This document shows positions 50,701 to 64,000 of a stretch of DNA of 64,000 nucleotides, piece after piece. The translations under genes and the position numbers were made by a program. The stretch's first letter is position 1; each line of letters starts with the position of its first letter. The DNA comes from Loxodes magnus (lineage: Eukaryota; Ciliophora; Karyorelictea; Loxodida; Loxodidae), in NCBI GenBank assembly GCA_946699065.1, contig CAMPDV010000243.1:1-64000 (forward strand), in the 5' to 3' direction. A model generated the notes under the pieces. The model had not been told where the DNA came from, searched no databases, and saw only the letters and a list, made by a program, of their open reading frames with translations.

Positions 50701-53700
50701 CCCATAGTCTCACCGTATAATATACACTTCCGAATACGATGAACTCTGAATCACTGGATATAGCCACAGATCATACAGAACTAGTGTGACCACTCATGGT
50801 CTAACAGATACCTGTCTTGACGTCCCATAGTCTCACCGTCTAATCATGACTTCCCGATACGATGAACTCTGAATCACTGGATATAGCCACAGATCATACA
50901 TAATCTGTGTGACCACTCATGGTCTTACAGGTACCTGTCTTGACGTCCCATAGTCTCACCGTATAATCATGACTTCCCGATACGATGAACTCTGAATCAC
51001 TGGATATAGCCACAGATCATACTCAATCTGTGTGACCACTCATGGTCTTACAGGTACCTGTCTTGACGTCCCATAGTCTCACCGTATAATCATGACTTCC
51101 CGATACGATGAACTCTGAATCACTGGATATAGCCACAGCTTATACTCAATCTGAGTGACCACTCATGGTCTAACAGATACCTGTCTTGACGTCCCATAGT
51201 CTCACCGTCTAATCATAACTTCCCGATACGATGAACTCTGAATCACTGTATATAGCCACAGCATTTACATAACTAGTGTGACCACTCATGGTCTTACAGG
51301 TACCTGTCTTGAAGTCCCATAGTCTCACCGTCTAATCTCCACTTCCCGATACTATGATTTCTGAATCACTGGATATAGCCACAGCATGTATATAATTAGT
51401 GTAACCACTCATGGTCTAACAGATACCTGTCTTGACGTCCCATAGTCTCACCGTCTAATCATGACTTCCCGATACGATGAACTCTGAATCACTGGATATA
51501 GCCACAGATCATACAGAACTAGTGTGACCACTCATGGTCTTACAGGTACCTGTCTTGACGTTCCATAGTCTCACCGTCTAATCATGACTTCCCGATACGA
51601 TGAACTCTGAATCACTGGATATAGCCACAGATCATACATAATCTGTGTGACCACTCATGGTCTTACAGGTACCTGTCTTGACGTCCCATAGTCTCATCGT
51701 ATAATCATGACTTCCCGATACGATGAACTCAGAATCACTGGATATAGCCACAGCAGATACATAACTAGTGTGACCACTCATGGTCTTACAGGTACCTGTC
51801 CTGACGTCCCATAGTCTCACCGTATAATCATGACTTCCCGATACGATGAACTCTGAATCACTGGATATAGCCACAGCTTATAATCAATCTGTGTGACCAC
51901 TCATGGTCTTACAGGTACCTGTCTTGACGTCCCATAGTCTCACCGTATAATATACACTTCCGAATACGATGAACTCTGAATCACTGGATATAGCCACAGA
52001 TAATACAGAACTAGTGTGACCACTCATGGTCTTACAGGTACCTGTCTTGACGTCCCATAGTCTCACCGTCTAATCATTACTTCCCGATACGATGAACTCT
52101 GAATCACTGGATATAGCCACAGATCATACAGAATCTGTGTGACCACTCATGGTCTAACAGATACCTGTCTTGACGTCCCATAGTCTCACCGTCTAATCTC
52201 CACTTCCCGATACGATGAACTCTGAATCACTGGATATAGCCACAGATCATACAGAACTAGTGTGACCACTCATGGTCTTACAGGTACCTGTCTTGACGTC
52301 CCATAGTCTCACCGTATTATCATAACTTTCCGATACGATGAACTCTGAATCACTGGATATAGCCACAGATCATACAGAACTAGTGTGACCACTCATGGTC
52401 TTACAGGTACCTGTCTTGACGTCCCATAGTCTCACCGTCTAATCTCCACTTCCCGATACGATGAACTCTGAATCACTGGATATAGCCACAGCTTATACTC
52501 AATCTGTGTGACCACTCATGGTCTTACAGGTACCTGTCTTGACGTCCCATAGTCTCACCGTCTAATCTCCACTTCCCGATACGATGAACTCTGAATCACT
52601 GGATATAGCCACAGATCATACAGAACTAGTGTGACCACTCATGGTCTAACAGATACCTGTCTTGACGTCCCATAGTCTCACCGTCTAATCATGACTTCCC
52701 GATACGATGAACTCAGAATCACTGGATATATCCACAGATCATACAGAACTAGTGTGACCACTCATGGTCTTACAGGTACCTGTCTTGACGTCCCATAGTC
52801 TCACCGTATAATCATGACTTCCCGATACGATGAACTCTGAATCACTGGATATAGCCACAGATCATACAGAACTAGTGTGACCACTCATGGTCTTACAGGT
52901 ACCTGTCTTGACGTCCCATAGTCTCACCGTATAATCATGACTTCCCGATACGATGAACTCTGAATCACTGGATATAGCCACAGATCATACAGAACTAGTG
53001 TGACCACTCATGGTCTAACAGATACCTGTCTTGACGTCCCATAGTCTCACCGTATAATCATGACTTCCCGATACGATGAACTCTGAATCACTGGATATAG
53101 CCACAGATCATACAGAACTAGTGTGACCACTCATGGTCTTACAGGTACCTGTCTTGACGTCCCATAGTCTCACCGTCTAATCTCCACTTCCCGATACGAT
53201 GAACTCTGAATCACTGGATATAGCCACAGATCATACAGAACTAGTGTGACCACTCATGGTCTAACAGATACCTGTCTTGACGTCCCATAGTCTCACCGTC
53301 TAATCATGACTTCCCGATACGATGAACTCAGAATCACTGGATATATCCACAGATCATACAGAACTAGTGTGACCACTCATGGTCTTACAGGTACCTGTCT
53401 TGACGTCCCATAGTCTCACCGTCTAATCATGACTTCCCGATACGATGAACTCTGAATCACTGGATATAGCCACAGATCATACATAACTAGTGTGACCACT
53501 CATGGTCTTACAGGTACCTGTCTTGACGTCCCATAGTCTCACCGTATAATCATGACTTCCCGATACGATGAACTCTGAATCACTGGATATAGCCACAGCT
53601 TATACTCAATCTGTGTGACCACTCATGGTCTTACAGGTACCTGTCTTGACGTCCCATAGTCTCACCGTATAATCATGACTTCCCGATACGATGAACTCTG

Positions 53701-56700
53701 AATCACTGGATATAGCCACAGCTTATACTCAATCTGTGTGACCACTCATGGTCTAACAGATACCTGTCTTGACGTCCCATAGTCTCACCGCCTAATCGTC
53801 ACTTCCCGATACGATGAACTCTGAATCACTGGATATAGCCACAGCATATACGTTACTCGTGTGACCACTCATGGTCTTACAGGTACCTGTCTTGACGTCC
53901 CATAGTCTCACCGCCTAATCGTCACTTCCCGATACGATGAACTCTGAATCACTGGATATAGCCACAGCAGATACATAACCCGTGTGACCACTCATGGTCT
54001 TACAGGTACCTGTCTTGACGTCCCATAGTCTCACCGTATAATCATTACTTCCCGATAGGATGAACTCTGAATCACTGGATATAGCCACAGCAGATACATA
54101 ACCCGTGTGACCACTCATGGTCTTACAGGTACCTGTCTTGACGTCCCATAGTCTCACCGTCTAATCATGACTTCCCGATACGATGAACTCAGAATCACTG
54201 GATATATCCACAGATCATACAGAACTAGTGTGACCACTCATGGTCTTACAGGTACCTGTCTTGACGTCCCATAGTCTCACCGTATAATCATGACTTCCCG
54301 ATACGATGAACTCTGAATCACTGGATATAGCCACAGATGATACATTACTCGTGTGACCACTCATGGTCTTACAGGTACCTGTCTTGACGTCCCATAGTCT
54401 CACCGTATAATATACACTTCCGAATACGATGAACTCTGAATCACTAGATATAGCCACAGATCATACAGAACTAGTGTGACCACTCATGGTCTAACAGATA
54501 CCTGTCTTGACGTCCCATAGTCTCACCGTCTAATCATAACTTCCCGATACGATGAACTCTGAATCACTGGATATAGCCACAGATCATACATAACTAGTGT
54601 GACCACTCATGGTCTTACAGGTACCTGTCTTGACGTCCCATAGTCTCAATGTATAATATACACTTCCGAATACGATGAACTCTGAATCACTGGATATAGC
54701 CACAGATCATACAGAACTAGTGTGACCACTCATGGTCTAACAGATACCTGTCTTGACGTCCCATAGTCTCACCGTCTAATCATGACTTCCCGATACGATG
54801 AACTCAGAATCACTGGATATATCCACAGATCTTACAGAATCTGTGTGACCACTCATGGTCTTACAGGTACCTGTCTTGACGTCCCATAGTCTCACCGTCT
54901 AATCATAACTTCCCGATACGATGAACTCTGAATCACTGGATATAGCCACAGCAGATACATAACTAGTGTGACCACTCATGGTCTTACAGGTACCTGTCTT
55001 GACGTCCCATAGTCTCACCGTATAATCATGACTTCCCGATACGATGAACTCTGAATCACTGGATATAGCCACAGCTTATACTCAATCTGTGTGACCACTC
55101 ATGGTCTAACAGATACCTGTCTTGACGTCCCATAGTCTCACCGTCTAATCATAACTTCCCGATACGATGAACTCTGAATCACTGTATATAGCCACAGCAT
55201 TTACATAACTAGTGTGACCACTCATGGTCTTACAGGTACCTGTCTTGAAGTCCCATAGTCTCACCGTATAATCATGACTTCCCGATACGATGAACTCTGA
55301 ATCACTGGATATAGCCACAGATCATACAGAACTAGTGTGACCACTCATGGTCTAACAGATACCTGTCTTGACGTCCCATAGTCTCACCGTCTAATCTCCA
55401 CTTCCCGATACGATGAACTCTGAATCACTGGATATAGCCACAGCTTATACTCAATCTGTGTGACCACTCATGGTCTTACAGGTACCTGTCTTGACGTCCC
55501 ATAGTCTCACCGTATAATCATGACTTCCCGATACGATGAACTCTGAATCACTGGATATAGCCACAGCTTATACTCAATCTGTGTGACCACTCATGGTCTT
55601 ACAGGTACCTGTCTTGACGTCCCATAGTCTCACCGTATAATCATGACTTCCCGATACGATGAACTCAGAATCACTGGATATAGCCACAGATCATACAGAA
55701 CTAGTGTGACCACTCATGGTCTTACAGGTACCTGTCTTGACGTCCCATAGTCTCACCGTCTAATCATTACTTCCCGATACTATGAACTCTGAATCACTCG
55801 ATATAGCCACAGATCATACAGAACTAGTGTGACCACTCATGGTCTTACAGATACCTGTCTTGACGTCCCATAGTCTCACCGTCTAATCATTACTTCCCGA
55901 TACTATGAACTCTGAATCACTCGATATAGCCACAGATGATACAGAACTAGTGTGACCACTCATGGTCTTACAGGTACCTGTCTTGACGTCCCATAGTCTC
56001 ACCGTATTATCTCAACTTCCCGATACGATGAACTCTGAATCACTGGATATAGCCACAGATCATACAGAATCTGTGTGACCACTCATGGTCTTACAGATAC
56101 CTGTCTTGACGTCCCATAGTCTCACCGTATTATCTCAACTTCCCGATACGATGAACTCAGAATCACTGGATATAGCCACAGATCATACAGAACTAGTGTG
56201 ACCACTCATGGTCTTACAGGTACCTGTCTTGACGTCCCATAGTCTCACCGTCTAATCATTACTTCCCGATACGATGAACTCAGAATCACTGGATATAGCC
56301 ACAGATCATACAGAACTAGTGTGACCACTCATGGTCTTACAGATACCTGTCTTGAAGTCCCATAGTCTCACCGTCTAATCTCCACTTCCCGATACTATGA
56401 ACTCTGAATCACTGGATATAGCCACAGCATGTATATAATTAGTGTGACCACTCATGGTCTAACAGATACCTGTCTTGACGTCCCATAGTCTCACCGTATT
56501 ATCGTCACTTCCCGATACGATGAACTCTGAATCACTGGATATAGCCACAGCAGATACATAACTAGTGTGACCACTCATGGTCTTACAGGTACCTGTCCTG
56601 ACGTCCCATAGTCTCACCGCCTAATCATAACTTCCCGATACGATGAACTCTGAATCACTGGATATAGCTACAGATCTTACAGAATCTGTGTGACCACTCA

Positions 56701-59700
56701 TGGTCTTACAGGTACCTGTCTTGACGTCCCATAGTCTCACCGTATAATCATGACTTCCCGATACGATGAACTCAGAATCACTGGATATAGCCACAGCAGA
56801 TACATAACTAGTGTGACCACTCATGGTCTTACAGGTACCTGTCCTGACGTCCCATAGTCTCACCGTCTAATCATGACTTCCCGATACGATGAACTCTGAA
56901 TCACTGGATATAGCCACAGCTTATACTCAATCTGTGTGACCACTCATGGTCTTACAGGTACCTGTCTTGACGTCCCATAGTCTCACCGTATAATATACAC
57001 TTCCGAATACGATGAACTCTGAATCACTGGATATAGCCACAGCAGATACATAACTAGTGTGACCACTCATGGTCTTACAGGTACCTGTCTTGACGTCCCA
57101 TAGTCTCACCGTATTATCATGACTTCCCGATACGATGAACTCTGAATCACTGGATATAGCCACAGCTTATACTCAATCTGTGTGACTACTCATGGTCTTA
57201 CAGGTACCTGTCTTGACGTCCCATAGTCTCACCGTCTAATTCACACTTCCGAATACGATGAACTCTGAATCACTGGATATAGCCACAGCTTATACTCAAT
57301 CTGTGTGACCACTCATGGTCTTACAGGTACCTGTCTTGACGTCCCATAGTCTCACCGTATAATCATGACTTCCCGATACGATGAACTCTGAATCACTGGA
57401 TATAGCCACAGCAGATACATAACTAGTGTGACCACTCATGGTCTTACAGGTACCTGTCCTGACGTCCCATAGTCTCACCGTATAATCATGACTTCCCGAT
57501 ACGATGAACTCAGAATCACTGGATATAGCCACAGATCATACAGAATCTGTGTGACCACTCATGGTCTTACAGGTACCTGTCTTGACGTCCCATAGTCTCA
57601 CCGTCTAATCATTACTTCCCGATACGATGAACTCTGAATCACGGGATATAGCCACAGCATATACATTACTCGTGTGACCACTCATGGTCTTACAGGTACC
57701 TGTCTTGACGTCCCATAGTCTCACCGTATAATCATGACTTCCCGATACGATGAACTCAGAATCACTGGATATAGCCACAGATCATACAGAACTAGTGTGA
57801 CCACTCATGGTCTTACAGGTACCTGTCTTGACGTCCCATAGTCTCACCGTATTATCTCAACTTCCCGATACGATGAACTCTGAATCACGGGATATAGCCA
57901 CAGATGATACAGAACTAGTGTGACCACTCATGGTCTTACAGGTACCTGTCTTGACGTCCCATAGTCTCACCGTATAATCATGACTTCCCGATACGATGAA
58001 CTCTGAATCACTGGATATAGCCACAGCATATACATAACTAGTGTGACCACTCATGGTCTTACAGGTACCTGTCTTGACGTCCCATAGTCTCACCGTATTA
58101 TCTCAACTTTCCGATACGATGAACTCTGAATCACTGGATATAGCCACAGCAGATACATAACTAGTGTGACCACTCATGGTCTTACAGGTACCTGTCCTGA
58201 CGTCCCATAGTCTCACCGCCTAATCTACACTTCCCGATACGATGAACTCTGAATCAATGGATATAGCCACAGATCTTACAGAATCTGTGTGACCACTCAT
58301 GGTCTAACATGTACCTGTCTTGACGTCCCATAGTCTCACCGTCTAATATACACTTCCGAATACGATGAACTCTGAATCACTGGATATAGCCACAGATAAT
58401 ACAGAACTAGTGTGACCACTCATGGTCTAACAGATACCTGTCTTGACGTCCCATAGTCTCACCGTATAATCATGACTTCCCGATACGATGAACTCTGAAT
58501 CACTGGATATAGCCACAGATGATACAGAACTAGTGTGACCACTCATGGTCTTACAGGTACCTGTCTTGACGTCCCATAGTCTCACCGTCTAATAAACACT
58601 TCCGAATACGATGAACTCTGAATCACTGGATATAGCCACAGCTTATACTCAATCTGTGTGACCACTCATGGTCTTACAGGTACCTGTCTTGACGTCCCAT
58701 AGTCTCACCGTATAATCATGACTTCCCGATACGATGAACTCTGAATCACTGGATATAGCCACAGCATATACATAACTAGTGTGACCACTCATGGTCTAAC
58801 AGATACCTGTCTTGACGTCCCATAGTCTCACCGTCTAATCATGACTTCCCGATACGATGAACTCAGAATCACTGGATATAGCCACAGCTTATACTCAATC
58901 TGTGTGACCACTCATGATCTTACAGGTACCTGTCTTGACGTCCCATAGTCTCACCGTCTAATCATTACTTCCCGATACTATGAACTCTGAATCACTGGAT
59001 ATAGCCACAGCATATACATTACTCGTGTGACCACTCATGGTCTTACAGGTACCTGTCTTGACGTCCCATAGTCTCACCGTATAATCATTACTTCCCGATA
59101 CGATGAACTCTGAATCACTGGATATAGCCACAGATCATACAATATTAGTGTGACCACTCATGGTCTTACAGGTACCTGTCTTGACGTCCCATAGTCTCAC
59201 CGTCTAATCATTACTTCCCGATACTATGAACTCTGAATCACTGGATATAGCCACAGATCATACAGAACTAGTGTGACCACTCATGGTCTTACAGATACCT
59301 GTCTTGACGTCCCATAGTCTCACCGTATAATCATAACTTCCCGATACGATGAACTCTGAATCACTGGATATAGCCACAGCTTATACTCAATCTGTGTGAC
59401 CACTCATGGTCTAACAGATACCTGTCTTGACGTCCCATAGTCTCACCGTCTAATCATGACTTCCCGATACTATGAACTCAGAATCACTGGATATAGCCAC
59501 AGATCATACAGAACTAGTGTGACCACTCATGGTCTTACAGGTACCTGTCTTGACGTCCCATAGTCTCACCGTATTATCTCAACTTCCCGATACGATGAAC
59601 TCTGAATCACTGGATATAGCCACAGATCATACAGAACTAGTGTGACCACTCATGGTCTTACAGATACCTGTCTTGACGTCCCATAGTCTCACCGTATAAT

Positions 59701-62700
59701 CATAACTTCCCGATACGATGAACTCTGAATCACTGGATATAGCCACAGCTTATACTCAATCTGTGTGACCACTCATGGTCTTACAGGTACCTGTCTTGAC
59801 GTCCCATAGTCTCACCGTCTAATTCACACTTCCGAATACGATGAACTCTGAATCACTGGATATAGCCACAGCTTATACTCAATCTGTGTGACTACTCATG
59901 GTCTTACAGGTACCTGTCTTGACGTCCCATAGTCTCACCGTCTAATTCACACTTCCGAATACGATGAACTCTGATCACTGGATATAGCCACAGCTTATAC
60001 TCAATCTGTGTGACCACTCATGGTCTAACAGATACCTGTCTTGACGTCCCATAGTCTCACCGTCTAATCATGACTTCCCGATACGATGAACTCAGAATCA
60101 CTGGATATAGCCACAGATCATACATAACTAGTGTGACCACTCATGGTCTTACAGATACCTGTCTTGACGTCCCATAGTCTCACCGTCTAATCATTACTTC
60201 CCGATACTATGAACTCTGAATCACTGGATATAGCCACAGATGATACAGAACTAATGTGACCACTCATGGTCTTACAGGTACCTGTCTTGACGTCCCATAG
60301 TCTCACCGTATAATCATGACTTCCCGATACGATGAACTCTGAATCACTGGATATAGCCACAGATGATACAGAACTAGTGTGACCACTCATGGTCTTACAG
60401 GTACCTGTCTTGACGTCCCATAGTCTCACCGTCTAATAAACACTTCCGAATACTATGAACTCTGAATAACTGGATATGGCCACAGATGATACAGAACTAG
60501 TGTGACCACTCATGGTCTTACAGATACCTGTCTTGACGTCCCATAGTCTCACCGTATTATCTCAACTTTCCGATACGATGAACTCTGAATCACTGGATAT
60601 AGCCACAGCAGATACATAACTAGTGTGACCACTCATGGTCTTACAGGTACCTGTCTTGACGTCCCATAGTCTCACCGTATTATCTCAACTTTCCGATACG
60701 ATGAACTCTGAATCACTGGATATAGCCACAGCAGATACATAACTAGTGTGACCACTCATGGTCTTACAGGTACCTGTCCTGACGTCCCATAGTCTCACCG
60801 TCTAATCATAACTTCCCGATACTATGAACTCTGAATCACTGGATATAGCCACAGATCATACAATATTAGTGTGACCACTCATGGTCTTACAGGTACCTGT
60901 CTTGACGTCCCATAGTCTCACCGTATAATCATTACTTCCCGATACTATGAACTCTGAATCACTGGATATAGCCACAGATGATACAGAACTAATGTGACCA
61001 CTCATGGTCTAACAGATACCTGTCTTGACGTCCCATAGTCTCACCGTATTATCATGACTTCCCGATACGATGAACTCTGAATCACTGGATATAGCCACAG
61101 CTTATACTCAATCTGTGTGACCACTCATGGTCTTACAGGTACCTGTCTTGACGTCCCATAGTCTCACCGTATAATCATGACTTCCCGATACTATGAACTC
61201 TGAATAACTGGATATGGCCACAGATGATACAGAACTAGTGTGACCACTCATGGTCTTACAGATACCTGTCTTGACGTCCCATAGTCTCACCGTCTAATCA
61301 TGACTTCCCGATACGATGAACTCTGAATCACTGGATATAGCCACAGATCATACAATATTAGTGTGACCACTCATGGTCTTACAGGTACCTGTCTTGACGT
61401 CCCATAGTCTCACCGTCTAATCATTACTTCCCGATACTATGAACTCTGAATCACTGGATATAGCCACAGATCTTACAGAATCTGTGTGACTACTCATGGT
61501 CTTACAGGTACCTGTCTTGACGTCCCATAGTCTCACCGTCTAATTCACACTTCCGAATACGATGAACTCTGAATCACTGGATATAGCCACAGCTTATACT
61601 CAATCTGTGTGACTACTCATGGTCTTACAGGTACCTGTCTTGACGTCCCATAGTCTCACCGTCTAATTCACACTTCCGAATACGATGAACTCTGAATCAC
61701 TGGATATAGCCACAGCTTATACTCAATCTGTGTGACCACTCATGGTCTTACAGATACCTGTCTTGACGTCCCATAGTCTCACCGTATTATCTCAACTTCC
61801 CGATACGATGAACTCAGAATCACTGGATATAGCCACAGATCATACAGAACTAGTGTGACCACTCATGGTCTTACAGGTACCTGTCTTGACGTCCCATAGT
61901 CTCACCGTCTAATTCACACTTCCGAATACGATGAACTCTGAATCACTGGATATAGCCACAGCTTATACTCAATCTGTGTGACCACTCATGGTCTTACAGG
62001 TACCTGTCTTGACGTCCCATAGTCTCACCGTCTAATCTCCACTTCCCGATACGATGAACTCTGAATCACTGGATATAGCCACAGATCATACAGAACTAGT
62101 GTGACCACTCATGGTCTAACAGATACCTGTCTTGACGTCCCATAGTCTCACCGTATAATATACACTTCCCGATACGATGAACTCAGAATCACTGGATATA
62201 TCCACAGATCATACAGAACTAGTGTGACCACTCATGGTCTTACAGGTACCTGTCTTGACGTCCCATAGTCTCACCGTATAATCATGACTTCCCGATACGA
62301 TGAACTCTGAATCACTGGATATAGCCACAGATCATACAGAACTAGTGTGACCACTCATGGTCTAACAGATACCTGTCTTGACGTCCCATAGTCTCACCGT
62401 ATAATATACACTTCCGAATACGATGAACTCTGAATCACTAGATATAGCCACAGATCATACAGAACTAGTGTGACCACTCATGGTCTAACAGATACCTGTC
62501 TTGACGTCCCATAGTCTCACCGTCTAATCATAACTTCCCGATACGATGAACTCTGAATCACTGGATATAGCCACAGATCATACATAACTAGTGTGACCAC
62601 TCATGGTCTTACAGGTACCTGTCTTGACGTCCCATAGTCTCACCGTATAATATACACTTCCGAATACGATGAACTCTGAATCACTGGATATAGCCACAGA

Positions 62701-64000
62701 TCATACAGAACTAGTGTGACCACTCATGGTCTAACAGATACCTGTCTTGACGTCCCATAGTCTCACCGTCTAATCATGACTTCCCGATACGATGAACTCA
62801 GAATCACTGGATATATCCACAGATAATACATAACTAGTGTGACCACTCATGGTCTTACAGGTACCTGTCTTGACGTCCCATAGTCTCACCGTATAATCAT
62901 GACTTCCCGATACGATGAACTCTGAATCACTGGATATAGCCACAGCTTATACTCAATCTGTGTGACCACTCATGGTCTTACAGGTACCTGTCTTGACGTC
63001 CCATAGTCTCACCGTATAATCATGACTTCCCGATACGATGAACTCTGAATCACTGGATATAGCCACAGCTTATACTCAATCTGTGTGACCACTCATGGTC
63101 TAACAGATACCTGTCTTGACGTCCCATAGTCTCACCGTCTAATCATAACTTCCCGATACGATGAACTCTGAATCACTGTATATAGCCACAGCATTTACAT
63201 AACTAGTGTGACCACTCATGGTCTTACAGGTACCTGTCTTGAAGTCCCATAGTCTCACCGTATAATCATGACTTCCCGATACGATGAACTCTGAATCACT
63301 GGATATAGCCACAGATCATACAGAACTAGTGTGACCACTCATGGTCTAACAGATACCTGTCTTGACGTCCCATAGTCTCACCGTCTAATCTCCACTTCCC
63401 GATACGATGAACTCTGAATCACTGGATATAGCCACAGCTTATACTCAATCTGTGTGACCACTCATGGTCTTACAGGTACCTGTCTTGACGTCCCATAGTC
63501 TCACCGTATAATATACACTTCCGAATACGATGAACTCTGAATCACTGGATATAGCCACAGATAATACAGAACTAGTGTGACCACTCATGGTCTTACAGGT
63601 ACCTGTCTTGACGTCCCATAGTCTCACCGTATAATCATGACTTCCCGATACGATGAACTCTGAATCACTGGATATAGCCACAGCTTATACTCAATCTGTG
63701 TGACCACTCATGGTCTTACAGGTACCTGTCTTGACGTCCCATAGTCTCACCGTATAATCATGACTTCCCGATACGATGAACTCAGAATCACTGGATATAG
63801 CCACAGATCATACAGAACTAGTGTGACCACTCATGGTCTTACAGGTACCTGTCTTGACGTCCCATAGTCTCACCGTCTAATCATTACTTCCCGATACGAT
63901 GAACTCAGAATCACTGGATATAGCCACAGATCATACAGAACTAGTGTGACCACTCATGGTCTAACAGATACCTGTCTTGACGTCCCATAGTCTCACCGTC
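41758..64000 (-). CDS. Giant WD40 repeat protein or repeat reservoir (partial, 5' end outside window)
   Basis: Each unit encodes a 41-residue WD40 blade: RLWDVKTG(T/I)C(K/Q)TMSGH, then two variable residues, V, two variable residues, VAISSDSEFIVSGS, then a variable triplet before TV. TAG/TAA occur in frame as Gln (DQTV, CQTM, VQAV). TGA occurs in frame at three sites where Trp is canonical: GHTD-W-V, SSV-W-SV, SGS-W-DNTV. Read this way the array is a single open frame from the single-base deletion near 59974 down to the retrotransposon junction, with 32 more units upstream of it in another frame. The start, any N-terminal domain and any real stop are not in the window. It resembles the five upstream blades of the RING gene at 34052-36635. 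It may be a giant gene truncated by the retrotransposon, or a non-expressed donor array. Long WD40 proteins usually have 7-14 blades; about 180 would be extreme. Confidence 0.5.
43060..52060. repeat. Higher-order duplication in the WD40 array, offset 5,904 bp (48 units)
   Basis: Rare markers recur at exactly 5,904 bp = 48 x 123: gatagctgtcttgac at 43181 and 49085; actgtatatagcc at 45341 and 51245; ataatatacacttcc at 44812 and 50716; and the VRTGTC/TMRLWD unit pair at 45728 and 51632. The copies span about 43060-46150 and about 48960-52060 with mostly shared unit order. Smaller in-phase copies of the same markers lie at 43919 (+6 units), 47432 (+17 units), 55181 (+32 units from 51245) and 63175. 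Confidence 0.8.
59965..59985 (-). other. Single-base deletion in the WD40 array
   Basis: One unit reads aactctgatcactgg where all other units have an additional a (ctgaatcac). Unit spacing is 122 instead of 123 here. It shifts the minus-strand frame; the shifted frame meets a TGA at 59947-59949 nine codons later. It is either a real frameshift separating 32 upstream units from 149 downstream ones or a consensus error in a highly repetitive assembly. Confidence 0.85.

Larger units (their letters stand above)
41758..64000 (-). repeat. 123-bp WD40-encoding tandem array, 181 phased units
   Basis: The anchor tgaactctgaatcactgg (or ...cagaatc...) recurs with an exact 123-bp period from 41761 to 59965 (149 units) and from 60087 to 63900 (32 units); the last unit is cut by the window end. 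Spot checks at 53938 (99 periods) and 59842 (147 periods) show no net indel, and only one base is missing in the whole array, near 59974. GC content is far higher than the flanks. The left border is abrupt at 41758, in the middle of a unit. The right border is outside the window. Confidence 0.97.

Noticed and set aside
45728-63681. Many separate 60-98-residue WD40 ORFs on the minus strand
   Set aside because: They are fragments of one continuous repeat frame, cut only because TAA, TAG and TGA were treated as stops; they are not individual genes.

Overview
The window looks like ciliate nuclear DNA. Reading TAA and TAG as glutamine opens an 850-residue gene on the minus strand (34052-36635). 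TGA also falls in frame at sites where the WD40 family normally has tryptophan: the RIW-N dyad, GHTD-W-V, SSV-W-SV and SGS-W-DNTVRLWD. The same gene appears to end at a TGA. This fits an ambiguous code of the karyorelict type (Loxodes-like; TAA/TAG = Gln, TGA = Trp or stop) or a Condylostoma-like code. Because almost no codon is an unconditional stop under such a code, ORF length alone proves nothing here, and I judged frames by motifs and composition.

Layout. 1-31640: a strongly strand-asymmetric satellite with units of about 85 bp and a minority variant of about 80-81 bp, roughly 370 copies. 31641-34051: very AT-rich intergenic DNA with two families of degenerate direct repeats. 34052-36635 (-): an apparently complete gene for a RING-like finger / Gln-rich coiled coil / pentapeptide repeat / seven-bladed WD40 protein, with one 31-nt intron. 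36636-39004: AT-rich DNA holding two GC-richer, hairpin-rich islands that may be structured RNA and one weak small ORF. 39005-40294 (-): a probable transposon relic with a FLYWCH-like zinc-finger signature. 40302-41757 (-): a 5'-truncated, frameshifted non-LTR retrotransposon (reverse transcriptase C-terminal end). 41758-64000 (-): a continuous 123-bp (41-codon) WD40 repeat array of 181 phased units, 22.2 kb, running off the right edge.

Main biological point: the five upstream blades of the RING-WD40 gene are the same repeat family as the 22-kb array a few kb away. Among the array units most positions are near-identical, while variation concentrates in a few codons corresponding to the exposed ligand-binding face of a WD40 propeller. 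This pattern resembles the hypervariable, concertedly evolving WD40 repeats of fungal allorecognition NLRs (Podospora HET-E/D/R). I infer a hypervariable recognition system, with a RING-type effector/receptor gene beside either a giant paralogue or a reservoir of donor repeats. Function, expression and recombination between the two are not shown by the sequence.
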